The translations under genes and the position numbers were made by a program. The notes below the pieces were generated by a model that saw only the letters and a list, made by a program, of their open reading frames with translations, had not been told where the DNA came from and did no database searches. Shown here one piece after another: positions 1-13,205 of a stretch of DNA of 64,000 nt. Source of the stretch: Antedon bifida (lineage: Eukaryota; Echinodermata; Crinoidea; Comatulida; Antedonidae); contig OY727093.1 in the NCBI GenBank assembly GCA_963402885.1, forward strand, positions 1,240,001 through 1,304,000. The letters are read 5' to 3'. Every line of letters starts with the position of its first letter. The first letter of the stretch is position 1.

Positions 1-348
1 GTACTTCAAAATAATTGTAATGGCATGTGCTCCTCTATTGTTGAGATAATCTTCAAATTGTGCATTTTTGTTGAAGTTTTTCTCTCCTCCTACATTCTCT
101 ATTCAACTAACATTGGCACACAAACATAAACAGCTATAGGATGTGAACTTGTAAAATTTGCACTTTAAATTGAGGTAGTTTTCAACGCGTTGTTTTCATT
201 GTACACACAGCCTGTAGTCCATGGCAGCTGCTCTGCAACATGAATCTATTTCTATTCAAATACTGTAAAATTGCTTTAGTGTTTTATCTCACGCAACACT
301 AAGGTACCTTTGGTATATTACACCTGGCATGGATGAACAGACCGGATA

Positions 349-410
349 GTTCAAACACGGAGTAGCTCCATGGTTCAAACATCGAGTAGCTCATTGGTTC
401 AAACATGGGG
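349..410. repeat. Short tandem repeat, 3 units of about 27 bp
   Basis: Three diverged units built on GGTTCAAACA followed by a GAGTAGCTC word. The word resembles a Pol III B box, but there is no A box, so this is read as a minisatellite or SINE-head debris. Confidence 0.5.
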
Positions 411-918
411 CATAAAGCTGAAATGAACTGGGAGTTAGTTGATATAAATATTATTATCTATACAATTTATATCTATTTTAATGTAATTTATTATCTAACA
501 ATATAGTATTCAAGCAGAACCAATTATACAAGTAATCAATTTATCAAATAAGTCATCCAATACTATATTTATCTTCTTTTCTAATTTATAATCATGATAA
601 ATCCTGAAACACTCTTAAAACCAAAACGAAAAAAAGTACAATTTAAAGGCTGGCATGAGCATGGGGGAATGCACTTCTTAAAGAGGTGGAACTAACGTAT
701 TGTATTAGTAAAACAGATACCACCTCACAAGCAATCTTTTACTAAAGGATAGGCAAGAAATCAAAACTATGTGTTGTGATGTTTCTTAATGCTCTCTAGG
801 TCTTCTGCTGCCTTGTTTTTCAAACTGTTGAAAGCATATATAGGGATATTTTATTTTATTTTTTGCATTTAAAGAAGGGAACTCTTCTGCACCACGAAAG
901 CATACATGAGTCCAGTAT

Positions 919-1068
919 CAGTGATGCAGCAGCCACAAGAAATAAAGTGGTGCGGTTGCTGCAAGAAAAGGGAACAATCCCCTGTGCAACCCACAGGGTT
1001 GTCAAAGGCTTCTGTGAAAAAGTGGTCAGGTTGATACCTTACCAACCGTACTGGTGGCTACAGCCCTC
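919..1068 (+). mobile_element. hAT-like MITE, copy 1 of 3
   Basis: Interspersed repeat that begins CAGTGATG and ends in GTGGCTACAGCCCT. The interior is clearly similar to 9213-9327 (+) and to the reverse complement of 60335-60476. Terminal inverted repeats of the type GTAGCCAC/GTGGCTAC and CAG ends point to a non-autonomous hAT-like element. It accounts for the open frame in this area, which is not a gene. No clear target-site duplication is seen around this copy. Confidence 0.65.
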
Positions 1069-2535
1069 TCCATGTGGACCAGAAATCAACTTCACTTTAC
1101 TTGGAATCAAAAACAAAGTAAAGACTACTGCAAGGTTTAAGTATCAACTTAAATCATTAAGCATTTGGATTACATGTAAAATGACAACTGTTACAGCAAC
1201 GTAAAGGGGAGTCTTAGCAAGAACTTAACCTAATTTACTTTCTTCTATTATAGATTACAGCATTCTTGTTCTACCAGGTGGCTACTAAGATGCAATTTAG
1301 ATATGAAATAGGTACATCAAGTGGTATCAAGATCTGGAGATGACATAATATCAATCCATCTCAAGAATGATAACAATCTTAAAGATAGTAGGAGTAATTA
1401 AATTATCTAGGAATTGGGGTGGGGGAAGGAACTATGGAAAATTATAATTTAACTTGGGATCACAACACAATATTTACTTCATCATTATTTATTATCACCA
1501 ATGGACAAATGGAAAATATTGTGTGACTTTGTTCCTGATTGTCTTCTTAATGTGCACATTTGTAAAAAAGATTCATCAGATTTCTATGAAACGAAAATTA
1601 ATAGGTAAAAAGGTAAAACCTTACTTCTACGTCATGGCAGAGACTTCAATAAAAGTAATGATTTACCTAAAAATGATATTTATTTTTATAAACGATGTGT
1701 ACATTGTGTATTGGGACCATGTTCCTGTTTTTCTTCTAAATTCTGGAGCCAACCCTGAACAGTCTGTGTCGATAAAATAACTTTCTGAGGGTGAAATTAA
1801 TGTTTTGCTTACTATTATTTCAATTTCAACAGTAGTTTAAAATCAAATGTTATTTTATAACATTACAATGACATTAATTTAATTTTGTAAAACTGTCCAG
1901 TGGCATTCAAATGATTGATGATAATTTAAAGCTGATATTTAATTGCCAATAAACATATTTTCCTACATCAAATATCCGTAAATTTAAAAAAACAGATACA
2001 TATAACACTGTGAACAACCATGCTATATATCATGTGAAAAGTAATCATCTTATATTCACTTCAGGCAAATAAATTTAACAAACTGACAGCGTTTTACATC
2101 CTCTCATTTTAACCTAATGTATTTATCATAAAATATATTTAGAAAATTCTATAACAGCAGCCGTGTTATATATTCAATTTATGTAGCTGCATTTTCTACA
2201 TAGTGAATTGATAAGATTAAGTGTGTTGAAAATTGAATTACTTCAGTATGAACATTTTATAATTAAAATAAATTAAAAATGTAATTTTTATTTTGGACTG
2301 TAGCCTATTTGGTTCTAACAACAACCAGGTGACATAAAGTCATTTTTTCAATATATTAAAATTGACAAATGTGCATGATGCTAAAATACATAATAAGACT
2401 GTACTTGGGAAATAAGCGTGAGCTAAAGTAATGACTCATGGATAATGGAATAATTATGTTTATTCTTAGGCTGACAACTAATTGGCCTACGGAATTATTG
2501 ATTAATTTCTGAAATGTATGCTTGATATGCTCTGT

Positions 2536-2790
2536 CATAGACGCTGGCAATCTAACACATTTAAAATAGGTTACATATTTAAATATGATATAATATTAAA
2601 ATTATGCTGCATATTACATAAATTGTATATTATGTAGAACAATATTAATTTGAAACCCGAGTTGCATTTAAATGACTGGTTAGTTATTTTTTGTATTTGA
2701 TGCATATTAATTTCTGTCCGTCATAGACGCTGGCAGAATTATAAAATTTAAAATAGGTTAGAAATAAAGAAGTTAAATATAATAATAATA
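2536..2790. repeat. Pair of diverged direct repeats
   Basis: The words GTCATAGACGCTGGCA and AAATAGGTTA, in the same order and spacing, occur at 2536-2575 and again at 2721-2762. The segment between and after them is AT-rich. Origin unknown; possibly two copies of one short dispersed element. Confidence 0.45.
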
Positions 2791-3703
2791 CAGTGAAAAC
2801 AGTGATACATTTTAAAAATTCTATTTTGTTTTGGTGTTTTTTTTATATAAATATGATAACACATAGGCCATCATCTATCAATAAAAACATAGAGGGCAGT
2901 ATACGATTTTTTTTTTTTAAACCAGAAATGAAACACCAGATTAAAGGGAGCAAGATGTTGATATAGCTCCCTTCACCTTGCCATTTCCTGTAACGGATAG
3001 CCATGAAAAAAAACACCTCAAGTAAAGTTGCTTGCATATCTCAGTAACAGAAAATATGAATTTATTCTTGCTTTTGTGGACTATAAAATGTGCTATAGAA
3101 CTTCATTCTATAATCTAGATACACATTTTTCATGAAGTATGTCCTTGGCTAATATCAGTTTTATTTACCATCACCCTTATCCAATCAAGTTTGGTCTATT
3201 TACCTTGAGTGCTGGTTTTCAAAACCTATTTCAGTGATTTGTTTGTTATTGCATTACTTTTATCCAATATCTTTTTATTTCAAAACCATAATAACAATTT
3301 TTGGTCAAGGATCAAAAACCACAGACGATGTCAGTGACCTACTAGCCATGACAAACCTTTCATTTTTAAAATCTATCATATAAAGTCAACATAAGTGCTT
3401 CCTCTACTTTAGAAAAAATAAATACATTTAAAACGTAAATGCTCAAAACATTATATGGAAACAGAAGCCATTGCTAATGGGAACATATCCTTATTGAGAA
3501 ACATACAAATTACAATAATGTTTATATATAATATTCATCCATGTTTAATATTAGAATATAGTAAATTGGGTAGAAAACCTGACTATCATACAGAAAGAAC
3601 CGATAAGAACAACTTCCAGTCCACTCTGTAAAGAGTACCTGGTTGAAAAATACTAGAGGATAAGGCGGTGTGGAACAGCCCATTCCCACAATCTATCACA
3701 TAA

Positions 3704-3847
3704 AAGTTCTGTCTTCACTATCAAACTTTATGTTACAAAAAAATGGGACGTGCCCACATATGGACATGATGGTGTCATATCACTACCATATTTGGGCATA
3801 TAACACTTTTTTTTGTCAAACTAGTTTGATAGTGTAGACAGAGTTTT
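3704..3847. mobile_element. Palindromic MITE, TA-flanked, copy 1 of 3
   Basis: The ends GTTCTGTCTTCACTATCAAA and the reverse complement of TTTGATAGTGTAGACAGAG form inverted repeats of about 20 bp around a 100-bp interior containing ACTACCATATTTGGGCATA. Related copies are at 45259-45392 (complete) and 21624-21726 (right end lost). The element sits between TA dinucleotides, as Tc1/mariner-type elements do; the family assignment is inference. Confidence 0.75.
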
Positions 3848-4529
3848 AGTACAATGAGCTAACAGCGCATTCCCCTACATTCAGAATGAATACCAAATAA
3901 ACAAATATATGAGTACATAACAAATGACACTTATCAAGCCTCTCAAGGTTCAGCTTAACTGTACAAATATTAAAATTATTGACAATGATCACCATGGCAA
4001 CTCTTTAACAAATTGCTACCAAATCTGTACCTGACCTTCATATTAATAAAAGACCATTAGCTTGTCCACCTGTCTGACCATTAGTTTTACCAACTGCCCT
4101 GTTGCTATACAATCATTAATCCTGATGTCATGGTAACAAAATGAATGTTCTGTGAACATTACTAATTCATTTACTGTATATCATGGACATCTTAAATCTC
4201 CGGTTGGTTGCATTTTAGTTTTCAGGGACATTTAATTGTAGCTCTAAATATTTTAATTTGCGATGTCTGAAAGTATATGCTGTATTAAAAAAAACCCATA
4301 TGTTGATCTTTTTTTCTGTTTGCTGTAACAAAGTATTAGTGACTTATAAATCATATCAGTGTTACTACTGTATTTTTAAAGTTTCATACAGTTGTAACTA
4401 TAGAGGGCAGCATACTAGTTTAAAAAATATATGGCTTGCTATACTGTTAACATCAATTACAGTACGTTGAGGAGGTGCGCTTGCAAAAAAATTGTTCTCT
4501 GGAAGACAAAATATTCCGATCATAACACT

Positions 4530-4760
4530 GAAATGATAATCAATCAATCAAAATCAATTTATTCCACAAAACTAAGGATATGTAAAAATATGTCATCAAA
4601 ATGTTTTGGAAAAGAGAACTCAAAATAAGTAAAGACCCTTAAAAACCAATAAGGTAATAAGAAGTAATTAATGTCAATAACAACAAAAACAAGAATAAAC
4701 CGGGAAGCTGCTAACAGAACCTTGATTATTATAAAGTATAGGTCTATGAATACAAACATA
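4530..4760 (-). mobile_element. Probable LINE 3' end (minus strand)
   Basis: Read on the minus strand, the segment ends with AATAAATTGATTTTGATTG followed by repeats of the ATTG/GATT type. This is the A-poor microsatellite tail of L2/CR1-like retrotransposons and resembles the tail of the intact LINE end at 46757-46775. No coding motif is recognisable in the preceding sequence. Confidence 0.4.
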
Positions 4761-5409
4761 AATACACAATTTCAAAAACATAGCATTTAATGTACCAGGT
4801 TGACTACAAAATAGAACAAAATTCAGGGTTTTATTATCCCTTTTCAAAATGTTTTAAAACACCATTGAGGATTGTCTACCACAGTGCGTTTCCTATGTCA
4901 AGCACACTGTAATAAATCTCCTTTATAATGTTCATAATAGGACAATGTATAGACTTTATGTCTTTAAGTCACAATCACAATACTAAGAATGTTACCACAA
5001 GCACAATCATTCTTTTTATTACACATACTAAATTCATTAATTTAAATAAGTTTCTTTTCCACAATTCTCACACATTTTGTGTTTATAAACAATCGTTATA
5101 CTTTGTGGTTTTTGGAATATAGATTATTCATCTACCATAACTTATGTTTTTATGAGACACAAGAGGGCAGCTTACCGACAAACTTTCTTTTTTCTAATAA
5201 ACGTCACTTTATGTTTTGAAATTTTCTACCAAAAGAAGAGTAATTGGTGAGATATTTTCCCATCTTGTGACATAATATTTACTTGAAACATATTGAGTTC
5301 CGGGTAGGACTCCATTGAAGAAGAAGCACTAACATACTATTAACAGTTTTGCAAAAATAGATATCAAAAATTAATTCATAATTTTACTTTAGTTTTCAAA
5401 GGAGAGAGC

Positions 5410-5510
5410 AAGCGTCCCAAGCATTCTAGGATCTGCCCTAAGACTCGACCTCCACATCACTAGCCTTGCGTCCATACCTCTATACCACTAAGCTACTCCA
5501 CAGTAGTAAT
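5410..5510 (-). repeat. tRNA-derived SINE relic
   Basis: On the minus strand GTGGAGTAGCTTAGTGGTAT resembles a Pol III A box, followed about 35 bases later by GGTCGAGTCTTA, a degraded B box. No complete cloverleaf can be drawn. Interpreted as the decayed head of a tRNA-derived SINE. Confidence 0.45.
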
Positions 5511-6799
5511 ACAATTTATCATCCAATAGGAGAGTTTAATCCATTAAATATTACAACATACAAAATTGAAAAGATTATGAAACTGGACAGCGTATTAATA
5601 AATTGTGTGAGCGAAGAAGCCCATACAGCGCTTCATTGCCAAGGTAAAAAGGTTGGAATGGTGTAACTCATGAAATTACCGGATTAACCGCTTTAAAAAG
5701 GCACCAACAGTTTTACTTGTAGATTAGAATTTGATCGAGCATCTTACAAACGCATCACTCTCTTATCTTTTTTATCAACTAATGGTGTCCATATTTTAAA
5801 AAATTCTATCATAATGCACTCGATTTTCAGTGCTGTAGCTCCACATGACAGATTTTCCATTTTGTTTTCTATAAAATTATAAAACATTTTTTAAGAAGTT
5901 CTGTACTAAACCCACATTAACAAACACCTGACAAAAATATTTTCTAAATTGTTGTATTTGTTATTATTTATGGTATTGAAAGGAAATAACTGCTTATAAA
6001 ACTATTAGCATGACATATGTTATAAATGTTATATTTGGAGGCTTGAACAGGTGTAGAAAGGAAAGTGCAAACCACATGAGACTTACAAATAAGGAAGTTA
6101 AAACAAATATTTTAAAATGAAAAATAAAATTGATGATGGTTTTAACCCAGTTAGGTTAATGAGTAAGCCAGTCCTTAAGTATGTACTTCATTCATACAGC
6201 AGGTTAAAAGTAATTAAAACTTCAAAACAAAGTTCTATAAAATGGTTTAATACGGTGATGGTGAAATGTTGATTTTTATTAAACTATTAAAAATGAATTC
6301 AATACACTAAAGAATCATAAAGGGTGCAAGGTAATACACAAACTGCGCATAAAATACCAACAATTGCCATTTAATATCCCAGGGTACAAAATAAACCTAA
6401 TTGTTTTATTTTAAGTTTACCTGAATAAACAGTGTTATTGGCACTAAAAACCTCAAACAATCTATCAATAAAACTTTCAATTTAAAACACAATCATCTTT
6501 TGAAGGATGTTGGACGTATTTTGACATTTAGAGCTACCTGTGTGTGCAAACCAAAATTAATGAAATCAAGTTTATAATATGTTGTTTTTTTACCTCCTTG
6601 AACCCCTTATTAGCTCCAACTAAAAGCTGATTACTTCAAATTGGGTGGTAAAAATAAGAAAAATGCACACGAAAAACTGTTATCGCTGAAATAATTAAAA
6701 TACGATTTATAATACAAAATGGGTGTAAAAATCTCTAAACAGTAGGGCCTAATTTTTTGACGTGCGGAAATGATTATATGCACATAATGATATAATCAT

Positions 6800-6975
6800 G
6801 CACATGTTTAACTGGAAACTGAGGAAATTTGGATAATGCTCTTTACAGATCACACGACAGCTAGCAGTGCCTACCAGATCACTAGACCAGGAGACGATTC
6901 CTATCCACTCTTTTTGAATTGGGTACCTTCTATAATGTGCCCTGTATGTACACAGGACCAACAGCTTTACATCTC
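6800..6975 (-). repeat. Dispersed repeat shared with 62300-62395
   Basis: On the minus strand the stretch with AAAGAGTGGATAGGAATCGT and GATCTGGTAGGCACTGCTAG closely matches the plus-strand sequence around 62310-62395 (AAAGAGTAGGGGATCATCTC, GATCTGGCAGGCGCTGCACT). The conserved block is 70-80 bp and looks like the body or 3' domain of a SINE. The overlapping open frames on both strands are by-products of this repeat. Confidence 0.6.
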
Positions 6976-8237
6976 ATCCAAAGGGTCAAACAATGAGAGT
7001 AAAGAATCTTGCCTAAGAATATAGTCAATATGGCACAGACAGACTTTAACCCATACCTCTCACTTCATAGTTCGATCCCTAAACTGTTACGTCATATCAC
7101 TCTAATAAACATAGATAATAGCAAGCCACTAACCTGTTTGATGTCCAATAAGATGCTTCAAGTATGCTCAGTAAAATCCTTCAAATTCAACCAATTCAGA
7201 AATTTCAGGCTAACACTACACACACATTAATCCATGCAAAAGGAAAGGGATGGTAAACTAAACCTAATATGAAGGAAATACAAAAAGTAAAATGGTAAAT
7301 GAAACTGAGTTGCAATACCTTATCTTACCACATAAGTTTTATTGCAAGATTGGCTCTGAATTGATGAATCACACAATAAATTTTCAAAAACAAAAGGAGA
7401 AACCGTTTCTAAGAAAAGGCGAGTAGCCATTACAACTATCATGTCATCAGGATGTTTATAAATCAACAGATTGCTACAAAGCGCCTTTCTTTACAAAAAA
7501 CAAACTTCATCTGATCTACACTATCGGGTTGCTAGTGTTCATGTCGTTGAGGAAACTTTATATTATATCCAAAGGCATTTTCCACTTACTCGTACACATT
7601 TCCAAACACATGCTTATTTCCCTGCACAAATACCATGTTTATACACAAGAAAGGACATCAAAATATTTATGTAAAAATAAATGTTGGAAACGGTAGCCCA
7701 TTGGACCATGGCGGTTTAAAAATATTTAGGATGGACCTAAACATTTTACTGAAAGAGAGAGTATTTACCAGCGATAACACTGAAATAGAATAACATGAAA
7801 TAACAAACATGAACAAAATGTGAAAAGATGAAATGCTTAAATCTTCTAATCTAATTTTAATAGGACAAATTGTTAAAAGAGATAACAGATGAATTAATGT
7901 TGTTTGTATCTTGTATTAACTATTATTATTTTTATAAACATAAAGTTTGAAATGTTGTTACAATGTTTTATCCAAATTATATTCTACCTGTACACTATAT
8001 AAAGGAAACAGTTTTATCCCAGAAATGACAATGTTACCCCATATTATAGGGTTCAACGGCCGAGAATTTCCTACTTAAACGTCACTAACATCATCCGTTG
8101 TTAACTCAACTGCATAATGTATGAGGCGATAGGCAATATATCTGACTTACTACTATAAATATACAATGTAAATTGGATACAAATGTGCTCATTTTATGCT
8201 TAAAATGTATGCTGTTATACAGAATTTGGTTTTTATA

Positions 8238-8300
8238 ATGGGCCATTTCAAAAATATTATACTGCAGTTACTGCAGTAAATATATTTTGTTGACCCTGAA
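8238..8300 (+). mobile_element. Fragment of Harbinger-like MITE
   Basis: GGGCCATTTCAAAAATATTA followed by ACTGCAGTTACTGCAGTAAA matches the left end of the elements at 40649-40860 and 52799-52995. No right end was found nearby, so this is a truncated copy. Confidence 0.5.
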
Positions 8301-9212
8301 TACTGATTATGCAAGTATATAATAGTAGGCTTTAGTAGGCCCTAAAAAACACTATTTATCACTTTATGCTGATGAACAACACTAAAATGGATATAGGAAA
8401 TGTCGTTTCTTTCTCACTTTAATTTTTAATTTATGTTTTGTTTTATTTTTTTATGTTTTTATGTAAAAGGGTCCTGCAGAAACAGAATTGTAAACTTCTT
8501 TATGCAGGATTCTTGCCATCAATTATATACTGAAATTATAATTATAAACGATGACTAAATAAATGTGAATAAATTGTATTCTTCTATTCAATCATATTTT
8601 ATTGCAATTTTTAAAATAAAAAACGGGTCTTTTAACTTTTGGTACTGATACTGTTTCTTACTATGTTTTATTTGTATATTAAAAGGAAACTACTACTACT
8701 ACATGTGAAAATAATGTTCCTATTAATTATAATAATAACACCATTAACATACACAATGAACTTTTAATATTATTCATACAGTATAATATTGCTATTACTG
8801 ACATCCTAGATGTCTAATTTTATGCTCTATCTTTACACAGAATGTTTTGACAGCAATCATTAATATGTCATCAACCAACGAACAAATTGATAATTGTTTT
8901 TACAGATGGTAGTAACTTAAGTTGTGGCTTATAATAACTATTTAGAATCTGATGGTAAAATTTGAAGGTCATAACTTAAAAAGTTATTAACATAGGAACA
9001 GAATAGCATTGTTGAGATAAATATCCAATTTGAAAATACTGCTACTAATTCTAAATTAAGTATACAAAAGTTGACAAAGCAATTGAAACTAGCAAAAAAT
9101 GATAATAAATGAAGATGATGCTGAGCAAAGATTTCACTGATCTATTCCTACTTTTGACAGCTAAAATGAACCACTTTTTGATATCTATTGATTAACAATG
9201 TATGATAGAGCT

Positions 9213-9327
9213 CAGTGTAGCCACGAGAAATAAAGTGGTTTTGCAAGAAAAGGGAACAATCTCTGTTCAAGCCACTGGGTTGTCAAAGACCTCTGTGAAA
9301 AGTAGTCAGGTTGAAACCTTGCCAACC
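9213..9327 (+). mobile_element. hAT-like MITE, copy 2 of 3 (truncated)
   Basis: Begins CAGTGTAGCCACGAGAAATA and continues with the same interior as the copy at 919-1068, but stops after TTGCCAACC, short of the GTGGCTAC right terminus. A 3'-truncated, old copy. Confidence 0.65.
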
Positions 9328-9750
9328 TTTAAAAAATCCTGAATCTATCCCAACATTCTCCAGCCTTTTGAAGCTCCCAAATGAGAGCTTGGTGAAACAA
9401 ACCTTGCATAGTGGAAAGGGTGATTATCTTTATATCTATCCTCCAAATGTCTGATTGCAATTTAATCAAAATATTTTGTTTTGACCATAGCTTTAAAATT
9501 CTCCATAGATGATCAAATATTCATCGGCACACCCCAAGATCTAAGCCTCTGGGATGTTTTGCAATGCTTTCTACAGAGAGGGCATAATTCCTACATATTT
9601 GTTGTTGATGTTTGATCTTCTTTTAATCTTTGTTATCCTTGAAAGTTTGCTTGCACCCAACTTGCATCTAGCATGTTGAAAGAGTTTTAATGGTAATTCA
9701 GAAAGTGAATAACCTACTTTAGGATATATATAACGGTTTTACTGTACTGT

Positions 9751-9935
9751 CAGTGGCGTATATGGCAATGAGCGCTCATTGGATTAACCCAGGGGCCCCA
9801 GAGCTCAGATGCCCAGAGCTAAGAGAGGCCGAGAGCTAAGAGGGGCCCAGGGCATGAACAGCCCCAATGCAATTAACAAGCATTGGAGGGCCCTGTAAGA
9901 AACAAGGGGCCTTTTGCACCTACGCTATGCAACTG
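9751..9935. mobile_element. hAT-type MITE with 8-bp target duplication
   Basis: A 185-bp element starting CAGTGGCGTA and ending CCTACGCTATGCAACTG, so the termini are inverted with a small insertion in the right one. It is flanked on both sides by the same 8 bases, TGTACTGT (9743-9750 and 9936-9943). The 8-bp duplication and CAG...CTG ends are diagnostic of hAT transposons. The interior is GC-richer than its surroundings and contains a repeated GAGCTAAGAG word. No transposase is encoded. Confidence 0.85.
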
Positions 9936-12900
9936 TGTACTGTATTCATATTGTGTAAAGGGCATATCATTTTGTATAGCAGGTGTAACGTTACATTTGA
10001 TTGGGTTATTAAACCAATTGTACAGACGGATAAAATCTTAATAAAAATGTTCTTTTAAAACTCAAAAACTATATACAAATTATTATTTTACCTTGATCTA
10101 CAATAATAGCTATATTTCAATTTAATTTTTATTTAGTAATTAAGGTAAATGAACTCTTAAGTTTGCACTAAAATTTACTATCCACTTGACCCTACTACAC
10201 AAAAACTGACCTTGCGGTACATAAGTTAACTTGTCTGACACGCTCTCACTCTCCAAGATCAACAGACTGGGCATGTATTTTGCGGTGTAAAGACTTTTAA
10301 CAACAGATAAACAATTGACTTGTAAACATTGCATTTGAACTCAATTAGATATTGTAAATAATTGAGCCAAACTTAAACCTGTCATTCAATTAACTTAACT
10401 TTCATAATTTTACTGCATACACTTGCTTCAAGCTAATGAGTCATCACGGATTGAAGATGTAAAAAACATTCTTAAAATCCTCAAATTACATAAGTACAGT
10501 ACAATATATGAATCATGCTTTTATGTTAAGTACCATACTTTAATTTAAAAGCTTCATTCACATTTTACTTTTTTGGTCAAACTACCTAGCAGTTCAGTCC
10601 GGTCAAGTCCTACGGTCATTCACACTTTAATTGTCTTGGTTAGTTTTAAACAAAGAATCGAGAGTCGTGAAATCTACTAGCGAGGATGCTTCATCATGAA
10701 ATGCTCCCATAAAACTTGCAAAATGCAGTGACTAGCTACGTGTAAACTGTTCACATCAGGCTTTCTATCTCAGCTAAACTATCTCGACCATTCTTCCTTA
10801 GCGAATTTTACTTTGTAAAATATTACTATGTAATTAAAAAAAACACTTGTGAAAGAGTATAAATGGGAACATTTTCTATGTTAAATAAAAGTACAAGAAT
10901 TACAAAGATTACTGTGTGTAGAACACCTAATTTTGACATGTAAAACAGAATTTGTATATTTTGTAAGGTGTTACTTCATAAAAATAAAAACATTATCAAA
11001 GTGACAGACACCAGTACAAAGAGAAAAAAAAAGATTTAACCATGAAATACAATCAGAAACTAACTTTTAATATCTCAGCGTTATCAAATAGTTTATAGAT
11101 CCACCTTGCCAAACCTACAATAAATCTAAATTACACATGTTTCGCATTAACTATGATGCCGCATGATTCATTATTGATCCAAGATGAAGAGGTGGGAACA
11201 GTTGACTAACTTTCTCACACTACCAAAACCAATACAAAACATCATCATCATTATCTTCTTTAATTCTGCCTCCCACTTATGTATATGAATCATCATTGCT
11301 AATCTTTCACATGTTGGTGTCAAGGGCGCTAGTATTAGATTAGGTTCCAAATTTATGAATAATTAGATAAATAATGTACTTAAAAGTTTATATTGGTATC
11401 CCTGTCCTTTGAAATGGACTTGATCATGGCTCTATACTACCTATGTAATGTCTACCAGTCTTGGAATACTGTACTTCGACTTAACTCACCAATTCTGAGT
11501 CCCACCATAGTACGATACAGGATCAGAACCGGAATATTGAAAACGGAAAATGAAGGAGCCAGCACCCTTTTGTTTAAGATTACAAATTGAAAAAAGGTCA
11601 AACATTTTGCACAAAATACTGAATTTCATAAATTAGCTACATCAATGAATTATCAAATTTTATTTAATTTACTAAAATATTTACACAATTTGAACGAAAT
11701 GGGGTACTTGTGAAAGTAGGTCACTATATTTCAGCTGGTGCAAACCACAGTCTGGTTGAGTTTTTTTTAAATAAAATATTACTCAAGGCCAAAAGGAAGT
11801 ACAGTAAATAAATAAAATATCAAATCTGGATTTTTAATGACATTTTAAAAAACCATAAAATGACCATTATAACAGTAATCTGTGACAATTCTACTAATAC
11901 TTTATATATTACATAGACTTATTAACTAATATTTTTTTTTAAAAAGTGAATGACAAAAACTATTGCCGGATACAATAGTTTTTTACAACTTAGATAATAC
12001 AATACATTACTGTTATTAGGTTAAGCAGGTAATGCTGGACACGAACGCATTTGCACGTCATCTCAATCTCTCACTCTCTCTGATACCAAACTGGCATATT
12101 CCCAATATTATTGGATATAAAATTGTCACAACTTACATAAAACAATGCAATACTGTTATTAGTTTTAAGGTAAAATACAACATTCATCTATTTACTATGT
12201 ACAAGATTTATAAAAAGGAGTGGTACACTACACCTACCTTACTCAATAGTAATCAACCAGAAATAAAGCAGAAAGTACAGAAACACTCTTCCCATGTACT
12301 ACAGGTCCTGTTCACCATATGTAAACACTTGTATTGTGGTTAAACAAGTTCAAGCAAGTATCTGATACAAAATGTGATTGTATTTCACATGTTAAACACT
12401 CATCCTTGATTGAAAAAGTATTTAAAAAAAGATCATATATCAACATTTACCTGTATATAAACAGCTGTAGGACAGATAATAGAAACAAATTACCTGTATG
12501 TAAACACACCTGTAGGTAAGTCAATTTACCATCTAAGCTGTAACAAAAAGTGAAATTAAATCCATCTTCATCAACAAGTTATTTTATCATCCAAGATCTT
12601 TCCACTTGAGAGGAGACTGAAGAACACTTTTGAAATAAATCAGCTATTTTTCCCACTTTTAAAACCTCTTCACCTATTTGCCAATTCATAGTAAATTATT
12701 ACTCTCTTGATAGACAAACACCATATTTGGATAAAGGTTATCACATGACTTGTTTTCTGACCAATAGGAATTAGGCTCTCACTGTTCATTCAAGCAAACT
12801 TTGGAAGAGACCATTATATATAGAGGTAAAAACTCTACTACATTTTTTATAATTATTCAATATTGAATATTGATCCAAAATTTGTAATTGGTTGTGCAAT

Positions 12901-13181
12901 AGATGGAGGAATAATTGATAGGTGTGTGTTAGCTTGAGGATTGAGGCCATGGCACTCTGATTAAAATAAAAGTACATAAAAGTTAAGTTTAGTGTACAGC
13001 ATAAAAAAGATTGGAATTATCCATATTATTATTATATTTTCAAGGTAAAACGATATTTACTCAATTGCACCTACTGGCTAAAATATTTTCATGTCCATTT
13101 TTAAAATGTCATAAGTCAAGGTTTGAGGCATGCTCATCTTATCTCCTGTGGATTCACCTACAGAAAGTATAGAAAGGACAA

Positions 13182-13205
13182 TTATAGAGGGCAGCACTTA
13201 CAAAA
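13182..13205. repeat. AGAGGGCAGC motif, one of four
   Basis: The word ATAGAGGGCAGC followed within a few bases by TTAC or TACT occurs here and near 2889, 4402 and 5162. The common word is short but unusual in this AT-rich background; it may be a terminus of a dispersed element. Confidence 0.3.

Noticed and set aside
863-1204. 113-codon open frame
   Set aside because: Most of it is the hAT-like MITE at 919-1068; it lacks splice or family support and its apparent start is not ATG.
11496-11577. Minus-strand candidate exon ending CAGAATTG|GTGAGT
   Set aside because: The frame is open and the donor good, but the acceptor has no proper pyrimidine tract and the peptide (GAGSFIFRFQYSGSDP) matches no family I know.
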